Notes: generated from the letters alone by a model not told the origin. A stretch of DNA of 64,000 nucleotides from Prinsepia uniflora (GCA_032719365.1 CM064871.1:72768383-72832382); one strand, 5' to 3'. Numbered from the stretch's first letter, positions 11,738 to 22,091 are shown. Numbers and translations are program-made.

Positions 11738-13114
11738 TTATAGACTTTGCCAAAACCGAGAAGTAAACCTCGGGTCTCTGTCCGAAACTATTGATTCTGG
11801 AGTACCGTGCAAACGGATGATCTCATCGATAAGCAACTGAGCAAACTGTGTCATCCTGAAGTTTTCTCGCACCGGCAAGAAGTGAGCTGATTTCGTAAGC
11901 CTGTCCACAATCACCCAAACTCTATTGTGGCCTCTGGGTGTCCTAGGAAGTCCAAACACAAAATCCATCGTTATGTGATCCCATTTCCATTCCGGGATAG
12001 GTAGTGGTTGCAAGGCTCCATAAGGTCTTTGTCTCTCAGCCTTCACTTTCTGGCAAATCGGACACCTGCTGACAAACTCAGCGATTTCTCGTTTCATACC
12101 CGGCCACCAATAATGTTCTCGCAATGTACGATACATCTTGGTCCCACCAGGATGCATGGCGTAGGCCGAACTGTGAGCCTCATCCAAAATCTCCTTCTTC
12201 AGTGCCTCATCGTCCGGCACACACAACCTTCCTTCTTTTAGTAAGGCTCCATCCTCTCTGACTGTAAAATCTTGCCGTTCTCCGGCTTCCACTTCGATCC
12301 GAAGTACACACGAAACAGGATCTTGAGATTGAGCATCAACGATCCGATCGATTAAGAGTGGTCTCACATGAAAACTAGCCAGCAAGACTCCTTGGATATC
12401 CAGTCCCAAATCAATGCTAGTCTTGCGGAGTTCAACCAATAGCGGCAAATGAACCATCCGTAGGTGTGCCACAGAATGCGTTGACTTCCAACTTAGAGCA
12501 TCAGCTACCACATTGGCTTTCCCAGGGTGGTACTCAATCGTACAATCATAATCCTTAATTAGCTCCAGCCACCGTCGTTGCCTCACATTCAAGTCTTTCT
12601 GGGTGAACAAGTACTTCAGGCTCTTATGATCCGTGAACAGTCTGCAAGTCGCTCCATACAAGTGATGTCTCCAAATTTTCAGCGCATGCACAACAACAGC
12701 TAGCTCTAGGTCGTGCATAGGATAATTGCGCTCATGCGGCTTCAACTGGCGTGAAGCATAGGCAATCACTCTCCTATGCTGCATTAGTACACATCCCAAT
12801 CCCTGTAAGGATGCATCACTGTACACCTCGAATTCCCCACTATCGTCTGGAAGGGTCAGTATAGGAGCAGATGTCAACCTTTCCTTCAACTCCCGAAAAC
12901 TACGCTCACAATCGTCATCCCAGACAAACTTGACTCCCTTCCTCGTCAGTCGTCTCAACGGGGCAGCAATGGTAGAGAAACCCTCTACAAACGTCCTGTA
13001 ATAGCCAACCAAACCCAAGAAACTTCTTACTTCAGTGAAGGTCTTCGGTTGTTCCCACTTCGCCACTGCTTCAATTTTCTGAGAATCCACACTGATTCCG
13101 TTAGTTGAGATCAC
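11738..13114 (-). pseudogene. RT thumb, RNase H and integrase N-terminus/core
   Basis: A 458-residue open stretch. Residues 1-85 hold the RT connection (SFLGLVGYYRTFVEGFS). Residues 95-210 are RNase H with acidic residues Asp100 (YSDASLQG), Glu137 (DLELA), Asp162 (TDHKSL) and Asp205 (ADAL) present. Residues 314-354 are the integrase HHCC zinc finger (EAHSSAYAMHPG ... CPICQ). Asp384 (TMDF) and Asp445 (VSDRDPRF) are two of the integrase catalytic residues. The frame is preceded by an in-frame TAA at about 13115-13120 and closed by a TAA after RFWQSL. These are decay stops; the coding sequence goes on in the same frame on both sides. Confidence 0.92.
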
Positions 13115-13946
13115 ATGCCCTTAGAAACTCACGCTCGTCAACCAAAACTGACACTTGCTGAGCTTTGCATACAACTGGTTTTTCCTCAGGGTACCTAGCA
13201 CCATCCTTAAGTGCTCCTTGTGCTCTCCCGCACTCTTCGAGTAGACTAGAATATCGTTGATGAACACGATGACGAAGTGATCCAAGTATGGCTGTAACAC
13301 TCAGTTCATCAAGTCCATAAACGCTGCGGGTGCGTTGGTCAAACCGAACGGCATCACAAGGAACTCATAATGACCATATCGGGTTCTAAAGGCTGTCTTG
13401 GGCACATCCTCATCCTTAACCCGCAACTGATGATTCCCAGAACGAAGATCAATTTTGGAGAAGTACTGCGCTCCTCGTAGCTGATCGAACAAGTCGTCGA
13501 TCCGAGGCAAGGGGTATTTGTTCATGACTGTTACTTTATTCAGTTGCCTGTAATCAATGCAGAGTCTCAAACTCCCGTCATTTTTCCTCACAAACAACAC
13601 CAGAGCTCCCCAAGGGGATACATTCGGTCTGATGAACCCCAACTCAAGCAGTTCTTGCAACTGCGCCTTCAGTTCCTTCAATTCAGCTGGCGCCATAACG
13701 ATACAGAGTCTGAGATATAGGTTGCGTACCTGGAACCAGATCAATGGTGAACTCGACATCTCGGTGAGGTGGCAATCCTGATAGATCCTCCGGAAAGACA
13801 TCCGGGAACTCCCGTACTATCAGTATATCCTCCACCCTCAACGGTGCAGCACGTGCGTCCATCACGTGAGCCAAGTATCCCTGACACCCTTTCCTCAACA
13901 ACTTACTTGCCTTCAGGGCTGAAATCACTCCAACAGGAGTTGCTCG
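13115..13946 (-). pseudogene. Reverse transcriptase core, broken by stops and a frameshift
   Basis: The minus strand reads DVFPEDLSGLPPHRDVEF (RT approach), then a one-base insertion near 13700 shifts the frame to MAPAELKELKAQLQEL...LCIDYRQLNKVT...KIDLRSGNHQL...VMPFGLTNAPAAF. An in-frame TGA follows MDLMN at 13301-13303. The catalytic box then reads FINDIL: the first Asp of the usual FIDDIL is Asn, encoded at 13256-13258. A further in-frame TAA lies at about 13116. The substituted catalytic Asp alone would inactivate the enzyme. Confidence 0.9.
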
Positions 13947-14279
13947 TTATATTCCCTGAAAGGTGGTTTCAGGTAACCCCGGACTCCGAAAAGTAACCTT
14001 CTTATCGACACATTCGATAGAAACATGATGGAGTGTCAACCAATCCATTCCCAAAATGACATCGAAATCATGTAAGTCCAAGAGTATCAGGTCAGCTACC
14101 AATCCCACGTCACCTACCATTACGGGACACTCCCGCAACACTTGATTTACCACAAACACATCTCCTGTGGGCGTACTCACACCCATGTCACAGTCCAGTG
14201 CGGACACCTCTCTACCCGCCAACAACTCACAGTCCCGTGATATAAACGAATGAGTAGCCCCCAGATCAATTAAAGTCAA
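13947..14279 (-). pseudogene. Aspartic protease domain
   Basis: The frame starts in the +1/-1 register relative to gag, overlapping the gag stop. It reads LIDLGATHSFIS near its start, where retropepsins of this group have D-S-G: the catalytic Asp is kept but the Ser is Leu. The second conserved block is FDVILGMDWLTLHH. The frame closes at TAA 13947-13949 after FQGI, in phase with the following RATPVGVISALKAS, so it is a decay stop. The gag/protease frameshift may be decay or, less likely, programmed. Confidence 0.85.
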
Positions 14280-15430
14280 ACATCATGTCCAAAGATCGTG
14301 AGTGTACCTGTCACAACACCAGGTGCTGCCCTGGCCTCCTGCTGTGTAACCGCAAAAACTCGAGCCTGTGGTCCAGCTGCTCGGCCACGGCCCCGGCCCC
14401 TCAGTCCACTAGTCGCTCCAGCACCTCTTCCCCTAGTACTCCCAGTCCCAGAAACTGTAGCTGTGTTCCGTCCCTGCTCTGCTGCACCCCGACCTCCGCC
14501 ACCACCCTGTGGCAAAGATGGACACTCCCTTCGGTAGTGGCCCCGCTCGCCACAGAAGAAACAGATAACACTGGAAGCATCTCGAGCAAAACCACCACCT
14601 TGACGTCCCGTGGAAGCAACAGAGGTCGCGCTCGCCTGCGGAGCCGACTGTGCCCTAGGCACTCTGAATCCGGGACTCTGAAAGTTACCAGGCCTACCAT
14701 AACGATCATTTCCTGCAGACGAAGCTCCACCATAACGTCCCTTCTTCGGGGCTCTCTGACCATACGATCCAGGAAATGAACGCTCTCGACGTTGTCCACC
14801 ACCTGAGTACTGTGGACGTGTCGGGAGACTAGCCTCAACCCGCACTGTGGCATCAGACAACTCTCTGAGAATGGTAAAAGCTCCGGCCATCATAATGGCC
14901 CGTATCTCACCTCGTAGGCCAAGCTCAAACCTACGACATTTCTCAGCCTCATTAGACACAAAGGTGGGGGCAAAACGGGCTAGCATCTGAAATTTCTGCT
15001 CATACTCTGCTACGGACATGTTCCCCTGTTGGAGCTGTAGAAACTTTGTCTCCCTAGCATCACGGAATGAACGGGGGTAATACTGATCCAGAAACTGTTC
15101 ACGAAAGGTCTCCCAGGTCACTGTACGGGCATCCCAACCCGATAACTCCAGAGTATACCACCACTCATAAGCAGATCCATCAAGCAAAAAGGTGGCCAAC
15201 ACAACTCACTCCTCAGGAGGACAGTGCATCACAGTAAAAATCCGCTCAAACCGAGAAATCCAACGGTGGGCATCCTCGGTATCCGCCCCACCACTAAACA
15301 CCGTAGCCCCAAGACGCTGGGCTCGCTCGATCGAAGCACTCTCCGCATCACTAGCGACGCCATCAACAGGTCGTGGAGGGGGTTCACTTCGCGGAGGCAT
15401 GGCCGATCGTCCTATTTCTGAAAGAGGCAT
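14276..15430 (-). pseudogene. Gag with zinc knuckle, one nonsense codon
   Basis: The start Met at 15430 lies about 60 bases past the primer-binding site. The capsid-like part reads HRWISRFERIFTVMHCPPEE, then TGA at about 15203-15205, then on in frame with VLATFLLDGSAYEWW...WETFREQFLDQYYPRSFRDARE...FELGLRGEIRAIM, the hallmark retrotransposon gag block. The zinc knuckle CFFCGERGHYRREC (CX2CX4HX4C) is intact and is followed by a Gly/Arg-rich tail. Total length about 385 codons. The TGA sits where related gags have an Arg, as expected from C-to-T change of CGA. Confidence 0.92.
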
Positions 15431-15488
15431 AAGTTAGTACAATAATCGAGGCACACCCAAGTGCCAAACACGAACTGTAAACCTATGC

Positions 15489-15500
15489 TCTGATACTAAT
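15489..15500 (-). promoter_or_regulatory. Primer-binding site (initiator tRNA-Met type)
   Basis: On the minus strand, directly after the 5' LTR end and two bases, the sequence reads TAGTATCAGAGC. This matches the TGGTATCAGAGC primer site for initiator tRNA-Met with one change. It fixes the LTR/internal boundary and the direction of the element. Confidence 0.85.
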
Positions 15501-15889
15501 TGACAGGACCCACCCCGATTATCGCCTCGATAATCGGGAAGCATCCTGCTCCCGTCTGACAGTCGAACACAAAAGACTAGGAAACCAAATAAAATTACAT
15601 CACACCCACTGTCAGACCAGGGAGATTAAATAATACAACCGACTGGACTTCAAGTCCATAGTTTCACAGAGCCATAATATTACAAAACAAGGTAAGTTCA
15701 AATCCTACTCTACGAACTAACTACTCTGCAACGGAAAACTCTATGCTACTTCCTCTGTGTAACGACCCGTCCCAAATTTCTAGATTAGATTAGTGACTAA
15801 TCACGATTAGTGAGGCTAATCCGTGATTAGTTAGGCGAAATCGGACGAACGATGCGAAATGACCGTCTTGCCCCTGGGCGTGGGCAAAA

Positions 15890-16200
15890 CGTTGACTTTT
15901 CACTCGGGAGATCAAATGGACTTTGACCGATGACCATGACGTAGTTCGTGATGTCACGAGTTCATAGACAAGTGGCACGTTCAATTCCGACGTTCGAGGA
16001 GGAAGTTATGACGTTCATAAGTTTAGGAGCATTTTGGTAATTTTGGTTAAAAAGGGTCAAAATGTTGACTTTTTGACCTAGAGGTCCGATGGCCGAGGGC
16101 CGAGGACTATTACGTAGATCGGGATGATACGAATCCATAGACAGGCGGTACGTCGAATTTGGACGTTCGAGGGCGAAGTTACGGTTCAATGAAGTTTAAG
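15890..16200 (+). promoter_or_regulatory. U3-like region of two diverged repeat modules with W-box and TGACG motifs
   Basis: Two modules of about 165 bp share the order GTTGACTTTT, GGACTTTGACC or TTTTTGACC, ACGTAG, ATAGACA, GGCACGT or GGTACGT, GACGTTCGAGG, GAAGTTA. Each has W-box-like TTGAC cores and TGACG or ACGT cores. The same double module opens every LTR of the window (for example 42650-42950, 50850-51140, 54150-54450, and reversed at 33170-33480 and 36540-36850). It lies upstream of the TATA-like box at 16256. Confidence 0.6.
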
Positions 16201-16255
16201 GGTACTATTGCACGAATTACGAAACGAGTTAACTTTTGGACTCTAGTGGGGCCCA

Positions 16256-16303
16256 GATATTTAATCCCCTGCCCTATGGATGAGTGACAAGTGTCACCCA
16301 TCC
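16256..16303 (+). promoter_or_regulatory. Candidate LTR core promoter with inverted repeat
   Basis: GGGCCC is followed by the TATA-like GATATTTAAT (16256-16265) and, 12 bases on, by a near-perfect inverted repeat (16278-16303) with arms GGATGAGTGACA and TGTCACCCATCC around AG. The same arrangement recurs in the other LTRs at about 22612, 36418, 43034, 45788, 51221 and 54540. By distance from the TATA-like box, transcription would start within or next to the inverted repeat. No transcript evidence is available here. Confidence 0.5.
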
Positions 16304-16376
16304 ACTAGGCCATCCTTTTTCGTTCATGCACCGTGCATTTCCTTTTCTTCATTTCAAACACACCCAAAACCACCCG

Positions 16377-17316
16377 ATCTCACACACACCCACCATTCTC
16401 CCATCCGTGCAACCCAAAACCCATCCAACCTTCACTCAAGGGACCAGGACTGAGACCAGGGATGGAAGATAGGACAAGAGGAGGTGGTTGCCGGCCAGAA
16501 CCACCGTCCACGGCGGCTGGAAGGAGGAAGAACCCGTGAGGTTCACGGTAAACCTGCTTTGACCCATTTTCCATTTTTGATGTTTTGGGTCTGTTTTAAT
16601 GGTTTTAATGAGTCCATTAGGTTGCTATGGACATGTTAGGAAGGTTTTAGGAAGCTTAGAATCGCTGTACAGCCATGGGTGCTGTTTTGGAAGTTTGAAC
16701 TGTTTCGTTCAAAGATTAAACCATTGGTTTATGCGGTTTTTAGGTAGTTTTAGGGATTGGAATGGATGGAAAACATCAAAATAGGAAGAAAGGAACCAAA
16801 AAGGAAGAAGTAGGATGAAAAATGGGATGTCTAGAGCTGTGAACCGGTCTCACACACACCCACCATTCTCCCATCCGTGCAACCCAAAACCCATCCAACC
16901 TTCACTCAAGGGACCAGGACTGAGACCAGGGATGGAAGATAGGACAAGAGGAGGTGGTTGCCGGCCAGAACCGCCGTCCACGGCGGCTGGAAGGAGGGAG
17001 AACCCGTGAGGTTCACGGTAAGCCTGCTTTGACCCATTTTCCATTTTTGATGTTTTGGGTCTGTTTTAATGGTTTTAATGAGTCCATTAGGTTGCTATGG
17101 ACATGTTAGGAAGGTTTTAGGAAGCTTAGAATCGCTGTACAACCATGGGTGCTGTTTTGGAAGTTTGAACTGTTTGGTTCAAAGATTAAACCATTGGTTT
17201 ATGCGGTTTTTAGGTAGTTTTAGGGATTGGAATGTATGGAAAACATCAAAATAGGAAGAAAGGAACCAAAAAGGAAGAAGTAGGATGAAAAATGGGATGT
17301 CTAGAGCTGTGAACCG
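16377..17316 (+). repeat. 470-bp tandem duplication
   Basis: Copy one 16377-16846 and copy two 16847-17316 are almost identical; differences include one base each in the GCCGTCCACGGCGG region and in the GGTAAACC/GGTAAGCC site. The sister LTR at 22092-24809 has one copy. The junction joins AACCGGTC to TCACACACACCC, with TCAC shared by both breakpoints. Confidence 0.95.
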
Positions 17317-17951
17317 GTCACGCTGGTCCAGTTGGACCGGCCAAACCAGGTGAACCGGCCATCTGAACCAGCTGGAGCTAGGAGACGATGAACAGTATTT
17401 CCGGCCTTCTTGGGGCGCGTGGACCATAATTTTCGGAATTGTTCAACATATGAAATCTTCTATTCGATGTAGCGAAGATTTTGGGACTGGTCTCGTGTCA
17501 ATCGGACATCGTTTCGATAGCTTTCGGGGTGTCGGAAGGTTTAGGATCGGTTTAAAAATAGCTAAAAAATCGAGAAAATTACGGGGCTTTGATGGGAGGT
17601 TAATTAAGTACTTAGTAACCTTCTATTAAAATTTGGACAGGTTTGGGAGTCCCGGTGACAGTAATCGGCTCGGGAGAGCCTATGGCACGCAAATTAAGGC
17701 GGCAGCTCGGACGGTCTATGAGTAGACTTTGATTTCTAAACTGTGATGCATGCATAAATGTTTTATATGGATTATGATTGTGATTATATGATATTGATTT
17801 GGGAATTTGTGAATTATATGGTTTCACGTATTTCGAGGCGATTTACGTGCTTGCACGTAAATCGAGGTTTTCCGATTTTACTCTGATTTTCCATACTTAT
17901 GGTTTGGGATATGATTTCATGAAATGGTTTTGAATTCAAAAAGGTAAACTC

Positions 17952-18053
17952 GGGTTCGAAACCCATTTGATTTACGGAATCGGGCAGGAGGCCCAATTGG
18001 TTTACGATTCGGACCGGGGGTCCAGTTTGTATGTGGATTCGGGCCTAGGGCCC
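17952..18053 (+). repeat. Four 13-nt dyads at 30-bp spacing
   Basis: Units start at 17952 (GGGTTCGAAACCC), 17982 (GGGCAGGAGGCCC), 18011 (GGACCGGGGGTCC) and 18041 (GGGCCTAGGGCCC). Each is 13 nt with complementary arms of 4-5 bases but a different stem sequence. Spacing is 30, 29 and 30. The sister LTR repeats the array from 23836. Longer hairpin units with CGGTTTATGGGAACCG follow at about 18080 and 18140. Confidence 0.85.
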
Positions 18054-18852
18054 AGTTATGTATTACAAATGGTTTTTACGGGTCATGACGGTTTATGGGA
18101 ACCGGCATGAACCCTTGAAATGGATTTACGGGTCACGACGGTTTATGGGAACCGGCACGAACCCATGAACGGTTTTATGGTTCATGACGGCTTATGGGGG
18201 ACGGGTATGAATCCTTGAAGGTTTAAAGAATGATTTCAAACAGTTTTTCATATGCCATCCTTTATATATGATTGTCTCCTCCGGGGAGGGTCGTTGGCCT
18301 GGGTGGACCCCGGAGTAGTCACGGAGCACTGACTGAGTGGAGTTACCCCCCAGTTGGGTTCCTTACTCTCAGGATGGGTATGGTTCGTTACCTCCAGGGA
18401 GGGTCATTGATCTACGGACATTGACCTGGGTGGACCCTGGAGAGACTTGGGTTTGAGACCCCGGTTAGCACACGTGTAGCTATATTTTACCGTGACAGAT
18501 TCTAAAATATGAGATATAATGGATAAACATGATTTCAATTGGTTTGGGAAATTATGTTTTATAATGATAAATGGATTTGGGGCTGAGACCCTAATTATGG
18601 TTGTTTAAACATATGTGTTTGAATAAATGGTTTTACTATGCATGCATGCTTTTTAGTGAATGGTATAAAGGTCTTTTATAAATGTGTTTTACGAAACTTA
18701 TTCCTTTTTGTCCACTCACAGTCTTTCTGTTTTTAATACCCTTCAGGTTGGATACGATGTGGACTGTAGCAGAGACCGAGATATCACATGCCTCCTCCGG
18801 ATCCTGGCGTACTCTGATAGCTCGGGAGGGCAAAGGTCGGAAATATCCCTTG

Positions 18853-18871
18853 TCTGACACTTCGTGTCAGA
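18853..18871 (+). repeat. Conserved 8-bp stem hairpin near LTR 3' end
   Basis: TCTGACAC, TTC, GTGTCAGA forms a perfect 8-bp stem with a three-base loop, followed by CGGGAGCAGGGTCATCCC. It recurs at 4296-4314, 24737-24755, 33830-33848 (reversed), 57196-57214 and, with one mismatch, 58452-58470. Its place 50-60 bases before the LTR end and close to the primer-binding site suggests a role in the RNA, such as priming or packaging; this is inference. Confidence 0.7.
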
Positions 18872-18928
18872 CGGGAGCAGGGTCATCCCGCACTAATCCC
18901 GGCGGGATTGGGATGGGTCCTGTCAACG

Positions 18929-18944
18929 TGGTATCAGAGCATGG
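18929..18944 (+). promoter_or_regulatory. Primer-binding site (initiator tRNA-Met)
   Basis: TGGTATCAGAGCATGG begins four bases after the 5' LTR. The first 12 bases are the standard complement of the 3' end of plant initiator tRNA-Met. Confidence 0.92.
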
Positions 18945-21900
18945 TTGCTCGTGTTACTCTAAATTCCAGAGCGTATTTTGCGCTATACTACGTACGCAGG
19001 TCGAGGATGTGATATCTCAATGGGCTACAGTTCGTTATCAACTTGATGTTCGGGTGCCGGTACGATAATTAGTAGGATTGAATCGTGGAACGTCTTGGTT
19101 TGGCACTGGATGCCGGGGTTGCGATAGTTCTGTCAAGGATGACTGTGTGGGACCCTACAGAAGGGATGACGTAAATGGTACTTTCGAGTTATTATCGTGA
19201 GACGGTTAGTTGGGATCGTCTTTCACAATGTCGTAGGATCGGTTCCGACGACTGGTTGGATGTGTGACCAACTGTTGCTCGGATTGGTTGAGTTAGATGG
19301 ATTTACTGCTCCAGGCGATTAGCAGTCGGTTTCGTGGAATCCTAGTTGGATTGACGGTAGGATTGGATTGACGTCTTTACGATGTCGGGACCGCGAGGTC
19401 GGTCAAATTGTTGATTTTACTGCTTTCCGCAGTTGGGTTCAGAGTGACTCTAGGCGTGATTGTGGAACCCTACCGTGGGTGTATGGTTCGGAAAAGTGAG
19501 TTGGCGAGTGGTGTGACTTTGACGACTATTCCGATTTGAGTTCGTTAGTCGGTCGAGTCATGTTAGCTTGCGTTGGGACTGCACTCCGCAGTCGAGGTTG
19601 TATTTATCGGTTAGACCTAGTTGGTTGTCGTGCTACTTTAGCTGTGATGGATTTTTGGTGCAGCTAAGGTCATGAGCGACCTGGTAGACGACATTGGTTG
19701 AGTCGAGTTACGACTGGTTAGAGTTTGGTTGGACAGGTTACTAGGGTTGGTACTTGTCGATGGAATCCCTGAGTGGGATACAGAGTATTTGGTACGTGCA
19801 AGTGATTATGTTGGATGCGGAGTCTCGATCGTGATGTTTGGTCTTTAGGTCTGCATGAGTCTATGGCAGGCACTACTACCGAGGATGGTTGTAGTTACGG
19901 TTGTTGGGAATCGGGGACGTTCAAGGGACGTTTCATTTTCTCATATGAGTTGTCAGGGTGACTGTACCCAGAGTTGTCAGGTACGAGGGAGACAGAGTTT
20001 CTCCTATTCGAGCAGAGGTACGGGGTCATCGCTCGGTATGAGCAGAAATCCAGGGTTGTCAGTTTTGCACACGGTGTGCTAGTGTTAGTGCTGATGCTTG
20101 TGTGCTGATGCTGACATGTGATGATACTGGTACTAGCGCGGGTGCTGGTACTGGTGATTGTGATGACGTTGAGTCACATCCATCGTAATGGGCATATGTT
20201 CGGTATCTGTGGTCCCAGAGTGGATCTCAAATAGAGTTAAATTGGTTAGGGGACACGTGGATGATGTCCGAGTGTGTTATTTCCAATTTGGTTGGAACTT
20301 CGGAATCGTGAAAGGTTGCGATTGAGGTGACGAGTGAAATGCGGGCTTCCCGCATTAGTAATGAGTATTTTGAAGTTACAGTGAATGAGATTTCTCATTT
20401 TCTGCTTGGTGGCAGACGATGTTGGATTACGTGGTGTGGTGAGTGCAGCGAGTTTTTTTTGCATTCACGTAGGATGAATTTTGATGTCATTGTCTTGTAT
20501 CATTCTTGATGTTTCCTAGGTGGAATGCCAAGGATTGATACGAGGTAATCAATAAGAACCCACAGTCTCGACGTGTCTCGTCGTTGACTGATCTATGTAG
20601 ATGTGGGAAATGGTCTAGGACTTTGGACGTTGTGACAATCGGGGATCGTGACGTCTATGGTCGGTTGACGTTGTGATGGATCTGGATTGTGATCTTGATA
20701 ATCCAGATAGGTGGAAAGTTTATCGCCCTTACCTAGATGTTTGAGTTGTGGATGTTGGGACTGAACTTCTTTTCGAGGTGAATCCCGTATGGTATATTAC
20801 TCAGGTGAGTAGTTTTCCGACGTGGTCGGATATGGTCAGCCTTAGAGATGTGTGGATGTTGTGATTGGCTTACCTACGAAGTCAATCGAAAGGATTGAGC
20901 AGGTAACCGATAGGTTCGGTTTTGGTGCGTCTGGATAGACGTGAACGATATTTCGAGTTTGGGAATCAGATAGCTGGATGACGATTCAGGATTTGATTTT
21001 GGAACTTGAAAGAGGATTTCTGGATTTGGGTTTTGGAATTGGATTCTGGGTGACGATTCAGGATTTGATTCTGGAGCTCGACAATGGATTTTCTTTTATC
21101 GATTTGGGCTCGAAATGGTCATTCCTGATACTAGTCTACGGAATGATGATTTCGCATTCGGATTTGGACGTGATTATGGATATGATTTCTGGGTTTGGAT
21201 TCGGGATTTCTTACGAAATTGCGAATTCGGATTCGGATTTGGAAATTGATAATGGGTCGGAGTTTTGATCTGTCTGGTACTGGATTGGACAGATGGACTC
21301 CATTATTGAAACGTGATTGGCTATGACCTAGACGGTTGTAGGCTGATTGAGGAGTAGATGTGCGTACTTTGTACGTAGTTCGAGGTACAATACCGGGCAG
21401 ACTTATGGTGCCTGGTGACCGTATATAGGTTATACCAGTGGTATGTTGGTGAGCGTATTGGTAGTCGGCTTAGTTCCGATACCATTGGATTAGTTGAGAT
21501 GGTGAACTGGACATTGGATACTGTGCATTGGGTCATGGTATTTCTGATGGGTCTAGTTACGAACAAGTCGGGTGAATTGTTAGTAAACGTGTACTCAGAT
21601 TGAGTGAGTTGGTGGTCGGTGTAACCACAGGTAAGTATAGTGTCAGTTTTCGACTGACGACTGTCAAGTAGTGACGGTTTGTCGGAGGTGTCAGCGTGGA
21701 TCGTTGTGTGAGGTCTGATGACTCCCAGTGGGAGCAGACGTCAGGATAGTTAGTGATTGAGTAAGGAATTGTCTAGTTGTTTTGTCAACGACATGGTAGA
21801 TTTGAAAAGTGGTGTCAATTTGAAGCGTATGGCTACTGTCATTCGACGTGGTCGAGGGTAGTCGATGTAACGAGAGTGTTAGTGGTACGTCTGGTTGCAC

Positions 21901-22077
21901 ACGAGTAAGTATTTTTTGGTTAGTTGGTGTACGAGTGAACACGTGTTGTGAGGTAGATTCTACTTTCCACGGGGTGGATGTGGAATCAGGATAGTTGGAG
22001 TTTCTAGAATGAAACTAAATTAAGGAGGGAAGAACAGTTAGAGTTAGGTTAGTTGTAATTTCGAGGACGAAATTAAT

Positions 22078-22091
22078 TAAGGAGGGAAGGT
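22078..22091 (+). promoter_or_regulatory. Polypurine tract
   Basis: TAAGGAGGGAAGG directly precedes the 3' LTR (TGTAACG at 22092) and follows TTTCGAGGACGAAATTA. This is the expected place for plus-strand priming. The same tract recurs at about 50696-50708 before the LTR at 50710. Confidence 0.85.

Larger units (their letters stand above)
15758..18925 (+). repeat. 5' LTR with 470-bp internal duplication
   Basis: 3168 bp, starting TGTAACGACCCGTCCCAA and ending GGGATGGGTCCTGTCA. The sister LTR is 2718 bp. The whole difference is a 470-bp tandem duplication here (16377-17316) and a 20-bp duplication in the sister. Elsewhere the two are nearly identical, so the insertion is recent. Confidence 0.92.
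18926..22091 (+). other. Internal region of the non-autonomous element
   Basis: About 3.2 kb with no recognisable protein domain. The longest frames (19855-20082, 20978-21268) match no known motif. The latter contains an imperfect repeat giving TIQDLILEL twice (about 20978 and 21051). Primer-binding site at 18929. Near the 3' end the block TTTCGAGGACGAAATTA, typical of gypsy 3' ends, precedes the polypurine tract; a similar purine block (TTAAGGAGGGAAGA) lies about 60 bases earlier near 22020. Confidence 0.75.

Noticed and set aside
14270..14290. Programmed frameshift between gag and protease
   Set aside because: No slippery heptamer or downstream structure is evident, and the element has many other disabling changes; decay is simpler.
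14285..14779. 164-residue plus-strand frame
   Set aside because: It is the antisense shadow of the gag zinc-knuckle and Gly/Arg-rich region on the minus strand.
16333..17044. Repeated short frames (for example HTHPPFSHPCNPKPIQPS) on both strands of the LTRs
   Set aside because: They recur because the LTR segment is duplicated. They end just before the donor-like site, but have no domain and shift frame between LTRs, so I do not call a protein.
20460..20520. MNFDVIVL as a protease-like FDVILGMDW block
   Set aside because: Only a few residues match, the frame is broken on both sides, and no flanking RT or gag motif follows.
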